DNA of 64,000 nucleotides, taken from JBNNGK01 sp050268245 (GTDB lineage Bacteria; Pseudomonadota; Gammaproteobacteria; Enterobacterales; Enterobacteriaceae). Of this stretch, positions 30,501 through 39,500 are shown in pieces. The notes beneath the pieces were generated by a model. It ran no database searches, had not been told where the DNA came from, and saw nothing but the letters and a program-made list of their open reading frames with translations. The translations under genes and the position numbers were made by a program. Each line of letters opens with the position of its first letter. The stretch's first letter is position 1. The DNA lies in contig NZ_JBNNGK010000003.1 in assembly GCF_050268245.1 (NCBI RefSeq), forward strand, positions 310,001 through 374,000, read 5' to 3'.

Positions 30501-33500
30501 CGCCACGGCCATATCCTGGTCGAAATGAAGGGGCTGAAAATGATCGCAGCGCCTGCGGCGTCGCTGGTCTTTGCCCGACCTTTGTGGACCCGTCAACACA
30601 TAGCCGTTCTCCCGCACGCTGAACGGGCTACAGACGCGCCGCCATGTTTTATCCTGGCGCAGGGGCATGATGCGTGGCAAACCGCGTTGCAAACCGCCTG
30701 GCCTGCTTGCCGGGTCATGCGCCTGTCGTCTGATGCAGATCAGACACCGGCGCAATTGACGCTTTGTCTGCAGCAGTTGTTTGCCCAAATTAAAGAAAGC
30801 GCGCTTGCCTGCACGGAACAGGCCCAGCGGCAGGTGCTGTTCATACTGGCGGCGGAACCGGTTAACGCGTCGTGGCTGTCTGCGGCGGCAGGGCTGCTCA
30901 AAACGGCCCGCCAGGAACAGCCGGGCCTTAATGGAAAAGTGATCCGCTACCCGAATACCGCTGACGCGGCCATGCAGTTGCCGACCCAGTTGCGTGCCGA
31001 AATGCAGGCGACAGAGGGCGCCGTCGAGATTCGTTACGACGCGGCGGGGGGCAGAAGCGTGCGGGAGTGGCACCCAACCGCGCTGACTGACGCCGCCGAT
31101 GTACCGCCGATGGCTGCCGGCTCCGTTATCTGGATCACCGGCGGGCTGGGCGGTATTGGCTATCAGTTGGTCCGTGAACTGGGGGGGCGCTATCAGGCTC
31201 GTTTCGTCCTGAGCGGCCGTTCCGCTTTACAGGGCCTCAATGAGCAACGCCTTGCGGCGCTGCGACAGCAGGGCGCCCAGGTGGCTTACTATCAGGGTGA
31301 TGTGACCGATCCTGAGCAAGTTCGTCGTTTGGTGGGGCAAATTCTGCACGATGAGGGCCAATTGAATGGCATCATCCACAGTGCGGGTGTCACGCGTGAC
31401 GCATTCATTGTCAATAAAACCGCATCTGAAGTACTTGAGGTATTAGGGCCGAAAGTCGCGGGTACACTGGCTTTGGATGAGGCAACCCGGGATTGCGATC
31501 TGGACTTCATGGTGCTGTTCTCCTCTTTGAGCAGCGCGTTTGGCAATACCGGCCAGGCTGACTATGCCTGCGCCAATGGTTTTATGGACGGCTTCGCCTT
31601 CAAGCGTAACCAGCAGGTTGCCGATGGTTTGCGGCGCGGAAAAACCCTGTCGTTGAACTGGCCGCTTTGGCGCGATGGCGGTATGGGAATTTCCGATCAA
31701 GCCGCTGAACAGCTCAGGCGGCAGTCGGGTTTGGTACCGATGCCCACCGCCGTGGGGATAGAGGCGTTGCTTCTGGGGCTGCACAGCCTGGAGCCGCAGT
31801 TGGCGGTTATGTATGGCGAAGCCGGGCAGATCGAGCGCCGGCTCTCGGAGACACGCGATCCGCTGCCTGCGGGATCATCAAGCTGCGAAGAGGCACCCCG
31901 GCAACGGGCAGGCGAAAACAGCTCGGTTCTGGTTGCACGCGTCCACACCATGCTGGTCAGCATGGTGGCTCAGTTGCAAAAGCTCGATGAGAACAAGGTT
32001 GAACTGGATATGGAACTGTCCAAGTATGGCTTTAATTCTATTGATTTCACCGAGTTTGCCGGCCGTCTCAATAAGACCTATGGCTTGACACTGATGCCGA
32101 CGGTGTTCTTTGAACATTCCACCCTGCGGGCGATGGGTCATCATCTGGCCGACACTTATCCCGACGCGGTCGCGCAAATAGTGGGCGCTGTGGAAATGGC
32201 GGCCGCCAAAGAACCGGCTCCAATCATCACCGCCACCCGCCTGGCAACGCGGGGTGATGGTGAAAAAACCTTTGGCTGGCGGACGGCGGCTTATGCGTCA
32301 GCACCACAGCAAGAAGCCCCGGCCACTGCCTCAGCGGCGACGGACGGGCCGCAAGAGCCGGAAGCGATAGCGGTTATCGGCATGAGCGGCCGCTTCCCCC
32401 AGTCGCGCAATCTAGATGAGTTCTGGCGAAAACTGGAAGCGAATCAGGATTTGATCAGCACGGTTCCGGCCGATCGTTGGAACTGGCGGGAATATTATGG
32501 AAACCCGCATGAAACGCCCGGAAAAACCAACGTGACTTGCGGCGGGTTCATGCAGGATGTCGATTGTTTCGACCCGCTGTTTTTTGGCATTTCTCCACGG
32601 GAAGCCCAGTCATTGGACCCGCAGTTCAGGATTTTCCTAGAAACGGTCTGGGCGACGATTGAGGATGCAGGCTATCGCGCCAGTGACTTATCGGGCAGCA
32701 ACACCGGGGTGTTTGTCGGGGTATCGACCTCCGAATACAAAGACGCCTGGCTGAAGTATTCCCACGATAAGTTCGGCATCGGCGATCCCCCTTGGCTTTC
32801 TCACTTCGCGCTGGCCAACCGTGTGTCTTACATACTGAACCTCCATGGCCCGAGCGAACCCGTTGATACCGCCTGTTCCAGTTCACTGGTCGCCATTCAC
32901 CGGGCGATAGAAGCGATGCGCGCCGGCAGCTGCGATATGGCCCTGGTCGGCGGCGCCAACATTATCGTCAATCCGGGGATCACCATCACCGCCGGAGAAG
33001 CGGGGATCCTTAGCGAAGACGGCCGTTGCAAAACCTTTGATATCAGCGCAGACGGCTATGGCCGTGGCGAAGGCGTCGGAGCCATTCTGCTCAAACCTCT
33101 GCGCCAGGCGATTGCCGATGGCGATCGCATTCACGGCCTGATCCGCGGCAGCGCCGAGAATCACGGCGGTAAAGCAACGTCGCCCACCGCGCCGAACCCG
33201 GTTGCGCAGCAGGCGCTGTTGACCCAGGCCTATCGCCGCAGCGGCATCGATCCGGCGAGGGTGGGGTATATCGAGACCCATGGCACGGGAACCCGGCTGG
33301 GCGATCCGATTGAGATCAATGGGTTGAAAAAAGCGTTCGCCGCCTTGTACCAAGAGCGAGGGCAATCCATGCCGAGCGACGCGGGTTGTGGGCTCGGATC
33401 GGTAAAAACCAATATCGGCCACCTGGAAGCCGCCGCCGGCATTTCTGGCGTCCTGAAAGTGTTATTGATGTTCCGTCACCAGAAAATGCCTGGCAACGTT

Positions 33501-36500
33501 CATTTGCAGACGGCGAATCCGTATTTGGATCTTGCCGATAGTCCGTTCTACCTGGTGCGGGAAACGCAGCCATGGCCGGCGATGCAAGACGCCGGTGGCA
33601 GGCCGCTGCCGAGAATAGCCGGCGTCAGCAGTTTTGGCATCGGCGGGGCGAATGCGCACATCGTTCTCGAAGAGTACGTGGCGGAACCGGCCGGCAGCGT
33701 TATTGCCTCCTCAACGAGGCCGGCGGCGATTGTCTTGTCAGCAAAAAAAACCGCTCGCCTGGAGGTAGTCGTACAAGGTTTGGCCACCTACCTGGATTCT
33801 GCGGCCTTTGCCGAGCAGCAGCCGAGCCTGGCGGATATCGCTTATACCCTGCAAGTGGGGCGCGAAGGCATGGATGAACGACTGGCCTTCGTCGCCGACT
33901 CCGTGCCGGCCTTGCAAGACACATTGTCCCGCTACCTTGCCGACGCCAAATCGGCGCCGGGCATCTATTGCGGCAATGCGAAAGCGGGCAATGGCGCCTT
34001 ATTGGCTGCGGCTGATGAAGACCTTCAGGCCTGGTGCCGACAAGGCGAGTACGACAAGTTACTGGCGGCCTGGGTGCAGGGCGCCGTCGTTGACTGGAAA
34101 GCGCTGTATTCCGCGGCAACGCCACCCCGCAAGATCGGCTTGCCGACTTACCCGTTCGCACGGGATCGTTTCTGGTTGAAAGAGAAAGCCACCGCGGCCG
34201 GCGAGAACGGAGAGGCGACGGCGCCAGTCATCCCATCCCAACCTTATCGTTTGCACCCGCTGGTACACCGCAATACCTCCGATCTGACCGCGCTCAGCTT
34301 TACCTCCTGGTTTGATGGCAGCGAGTTTTTCCTGTCAGACCATGTAGTGATGGGGAAACGGCTTTTGCCTGGCGTCGCCTATTTGGAAATGGCGCGCGCC
34401 GCCGTTGAACAGACGGTGGGGCATGAGCGGCGTCTGCAGTTGACTCAGATCGTCTGGATTCGCCCTTACATCGCTGCTGGCGAAAACGGCCTTTCCCCTA
34501 TGACGGTAAAATTGCTGCCGCAATCGCCGACGGTGATTCGGTTCGAAATTTGTTCTCAGATGGCGGATGGCCAAACCCAGACGCATTGCCAGGGAAAAGC
34601 GATCGTTGCGGACTCGTTTGCGACTAGCGAAACCCTGCTCGATCTGTCGGTTGCGCTGACCGAGCACCAGGAAGGTACGCTGGAGAAAGCCGAATGTTAC
34701 CGGGCTTTCCATCAGTTGGGGATCGAATACGGCGCCGGACATCAGGGCATTGAACGGCTGCATATCGCCAGCGGGCGCGTGCTTGCGCAACTGGCGCTGC
34801 CCGCCCCCCTCAACGATACGCTGGGCGAGTATGTTCTGCATCCCAGCCTGATGGATTCTGCATTACAGGCGACGCTGGGGTTGTCCCAGGATCATCGGCT
34901 GGGTTTGCCGTTTGAACTGGAGTCACTGGAGATCCTGCACCACTGCACGTCCAGAATGTGGGCCCGCATTGCGTATGAGCATGGTGCCGAGCCTGCGCTA
35001 CGGGCGAAAGTGCAGAAACTGACCGTTGAGCTATACGACGATGCCGGGCGGCTCTGTGTTCATTTTCGGGGATTCAGCGCCCGCGCGCTTGAACCCGCCA
35101 CGCCGCCCGGCAATGGCACGCTGTTGCTGGTGCCGACGTGGTCGCGTAAACAGGTCCGGAGCGATGTCGTTGCTCCGCAGGCGTACACCCACCGTCAAAC
35201 ACTCTTCTGCGGCGAACCTTCCGTCGCGAAAGCCATGGGGCTGACGGATGACCTGATTTTCCCGGCGCTGGACCGTGAAGAGCATATCGCCCTGGACTTT
35301 CAGCAGCAGGCGCTGGCCTTATTTGGCCGGGTAAAATCCCTGTTGGATGGGCGGCCCAGGCAGCCGATGCTGTTGCAAGTGGCGGTTGCCGGGGCGCTGC
35401 CCGCGCCGTTTTCCGCCGCGCTCTGCGGGGTGTTAAAAACGGCGCGTTTAGAGAATGGCCAGTTTATTGGCCAACTGATTGAGCTGGAGGCGACGGCACG
35501 CGCCGATGAGATTAACGACAGGCTGCGGGAAAGCAGCCTCGTGCCGGAAGATATTCACATACGCTACGGCCGGGAGGGGCGCCAGGTTTTATCCTGGCGG
35601 GAAGTGCGCTCACTCACCGGAAGCTCCGCCGTGCCTTCAGCGTCAGGGGCAGCCCGCATGCCGTGGAAAGAGCGGGGCGTTTATCTGATTACCGGCGGTG
35701 CGGGCGGGTTGGGGCTTATTTTTGCCACAGAGATTGCCCGCCAAACCCGCGGAGCCAGGCTGATCCTCACCGGACGAACACCGATGAACGATCGGATCCA
35801 GGCCGCCGTCAGCCAGTTGAACGCGCTGGGCGCTCAGGTTGACTACTGCCGGCTTGACGTCTGCGATCGCTCAGGGGTTGAGGCGTTAACCGCCAGCACC
35901 ATAGCGAAATACGGCGTCATCAACGGCGTGCTGCATTGCGCCGGCGTGCTGCGCGATAGCTACATCCTGAAAAAGTCGCCGGAGGATTTTCTGGCCGTAC
36001 TCGCACCTAAAGTGCGAGGGACGGTGAACCTGGATCTGGCCCTGGCGCGGCATCCGCTGGATTTCTTTATTCTCTTTTCCTCGACCGCGGCCGCCTTGGG
36101 CAATCCAGGGCAGGCTGATTATGTTACGGCGAACGGTTTCATGGATGCTTACGCTCACTACCGCCAGCGGCAGGTGGCGGCTAAGGCGCGGATGGGCAGA
36201 AGTCTGACAATCAACTGGCCGCTGTGGAAAGAAGGCGGCATGGTGGTTGATGACGCATCTGAAACCCTGATGTACCAGAATACGGGCATGATCGCGATGT
36301 CTGCGGATGTCGGCCTGCAGGCTTTCTATCAGGCGCTTGAGCGGGAAGAAAACCAAGTGCTGGTGATCGCCGGCGACATTGAAAAGTTGCGCCTGACATT
36401 GGCCAAGGGTAATGAACAGCACCGCGGTGAGCCGGCTGCAGGCTGCGGGCAGAATGCGGCGGCGCAGATTGACAAAACGGGGCTGGAAGAGGCGGTGCAA

Positions 36501-39500
36501 CAGCTGTTGATCCGCGAAGTCTCCGTATTGCTTGAGGTGGCGGCGACTGAGATCGATCTGGACCTCGAATTGACGGAGCTGGGCCTCGATTCCATTCTGA
36601 CAACCGGGTTCGCCAACACGCTGAATCAGCGGTATCAGCTCGACCTGCTGCCAACCCTGTTCTTCGAGTATCCAACGATTGCGGCGCTGAGCGGTTATCT
36701 GACGGCAACCTATCAGACCGCATTCGCAGCAAGGTTTACCGCGTTCTCCCAGCCGGAAACCGGGGAGCAACACCTGGTTGAACGGGCTGCGCCGGCGCCT
36801 CGGATAGCCGAAGAGGCATCTGCCCAGGCGGTGGATATACCGGCGTTGCATGAAGCGGTTCAGTCGCTTCTGATGCAGGAAATCTCAGCGTTGTTGCATG
36901 TGGACGCCGCTGACATCGATAACGATATTGAGCTAAGCGAGCTGGGCTTCGACTCCATACTGACGACCAGTTTTGCCAATAAATTGAACCGGCAATATAC
37001 GCTGGAACTGCTGCCGACCGTGTTTTTCGAGTACCCGACCGTTGCGGGATTAACGCATTATCTGGCCGAACGCTATCGGGCGCGTTTTAGCCGACTGTTT
37101 GCCGCGCAAGTGATGGCGCAAGCCCCGCAAAGCGATGAGGCGCCGGCGCATGATGCCTCAGCCGAGCGAGCGCCCCAGCCGAAACCGTCCGCCTCACCCG
37201 CCGTTCACGACCGGCACGACGCGCAGGAAGCGATCGCCATTGTGGGGATGAGCGGCAGTTTCCCTATGGCGCCGGATCTGGACGCCTACTGGGAAAATCT
37301 ATTGCAGGGGAAAGATTGCATCAGCGAGGTGCCGCCAGAGCGTTGGAATTGGCGGGATTCCCTGCAGGCTGTACACAGCGCTGAAAATCGCGACAGTATT
37401 CGCTGGGGAGGATTCATTCAGGATATGGCGGAATTCGATCCGCTCTTTTTCGGTATCTCCCCCCGAGAGGCCGAACTGATGGATCCGCAACAGCGGCTGT
37501 TGATGACCCATGCCTGGAAAGTGATTGAAGAGGCAGGTTACTCGGCTGCTTCCTTGGCCGGCAGTACGCTGGGCATTTATGTCGGTACGGGAAACACCGG
37601 TTATGCGGGTCTGATCGTCGATGCGAAACTTCCGGCGGAAGGTTTCACCGCAACGGGGATTGTGCCTTCGGTTGGCCCGAATCGCATGAGCTATTTCCTC
37701 AATGTGCATGGGCCGAGCGAGCCGATTGAAACGGCGTGTTCCTCTTCACTCATCGCCATTCATCGCGGTGTTTCAGCCCTGCGTCATGAAGGCTGCGATA
37801 TGGTGATCGTAGGCGGCATTAATACATTGGTCACGCCGGATACGTTCGTCAGTTTCTGCAAAGCGGGCATGCTCGCCGCCGATGGCCGTTGTAAAACATT
37901 CTCCAGCCAGGCTGATGGTTATGTGCGCGGCGAGGGCGCGGGCATGCTGTTGCTGAAGCGTTTATCGGCGGCCGAAGCGGACGGCGATCATATTTATGGC
38001 GTCATCCGCGGCAGCGCGCAAAATCACGGCGGGCGCGCCAGTTCCTTGACCGCGCCGAATCCAAAAGCGCAGGCGGCCCTGTTGGCCAGCGCCTACCGCG
38101 ATGCCGGCATCGACCCCAGGACGGTCGGCTACATTGAGGCGCACGGGACGGGCACAAAACTCGGCGATCCGATTGAGATCAATAGCCTGAAAGCCGCGTT
38201 TCACGATATGCAGGCTCTCTATCCGGGCGAGAAATATCCTGAGGCGGAGTGCGGCGTCGGGTCGGTGAAAACCAACATCGGGCATTTGGAGATGGCGGCA
38301 GGTATTGCCGGCGTCATCAAAGTGTTGCTGCAGCTGAAACACCAGACGTTGGTGAAGAGCCTGCACTGTGAAGAACTGAATCCCTATATCGATTTCACGA
38401 ACACGCCATTCTATGTCGTGCAAGAGAATCGCCCCTGGCGCGCATTGCGAAACGCGCAGGGTGACGCGTTGCCGCGCCGGGCCGGCGTCAGTTCTTTTGG
38501 CTTCGGCGGCGCCAATGCGCATATCGTGATCGAGGAATATCGCGGCAATCGGTCGGTACTGCCGGCGCCGCAATCGCGCTATGTGATCCCGTTGTCAGCC
38601 AGGGATGATGTTCGCTTGCGTGACGTAGCCCAGAACCTCCGGCGATATCTGGATGCTAAACGGGAAAACCCTGAGCTGACGCTAATGAATCTGGCCTATA
38701 CGCTGCAAGTCGGGCGGGACGCCATGACGGCGCGGCTGGGCTGGATCGTGCAGTCCCTCGACGAACTGAGGGCAAAGCTGGACGACTTTTTGCAGGGTAA
38801 CGAGGAACCCGGCGAGATCTACCGCGGCCAGCGCAGCAGCCACAATGCTCTGGTGGCGCAATTCTCGGCCGATGAAGAACTGCGCGAAGCCATCGCGAAA
38901 TGGGTGGCGCGCGGTAAATACGCCAGGCTGCTGAGCCTTTGGTGCCAGGGGCTGGAGCTTGATTGGTCGGGCTTATATCAAGGACTGCAGCCGCTTCGCC
39001 TGAGCCTGCCGACCTATCCCTTTGACCGCCATGCTTTCTGGCTTCCCGCCGCTCAAGGACAAGAACGCGCCGTTCCCCACGTCTTGGCGCATGACGCTCA
39101 CCGCCAGTCGGAAAAAACAGGCGGCATACCGTCGCCATCCCTGGCGGACGGCCCGCCGCAGAAGGCCGAGGTGCGCTTTGATCTTGAGGTTTACCTGACC
39201 GCGCTGATCGGCCGGCAGCTCAAAGTGGCCGAAGCGGCGATCGGCCCGGATACCGCTTTGGAGGAGTTGGGCATGGATTCGGTCGTGTCCATCGCGCTGT
39301 TAAATGACATCCGCGAAACGTTCCCGCAAGTCTCCCGCTCGCTGTTTATGGAATACCACACCGTCGGTGAAATTCAGCTGTATCTGCGCAGCCATTTCAG
39401 CGAACGGCTAGCCATGCTGAGTAACCCAGGGCCGTTGTCAGAAGCGGAGCCAGAGCCTAAACAGGAAGAAAGCAAAATTCGCACGGAGGAGGTGCGGGCG

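Noticed and set aside
35886..36851. Antisense open frame of 321 codons opposite oocN
   Set aside because: Lies opposite the conserved KR and ACP coding sequence. Arg/Gln/His-rich translation is typical of a shadow frame.
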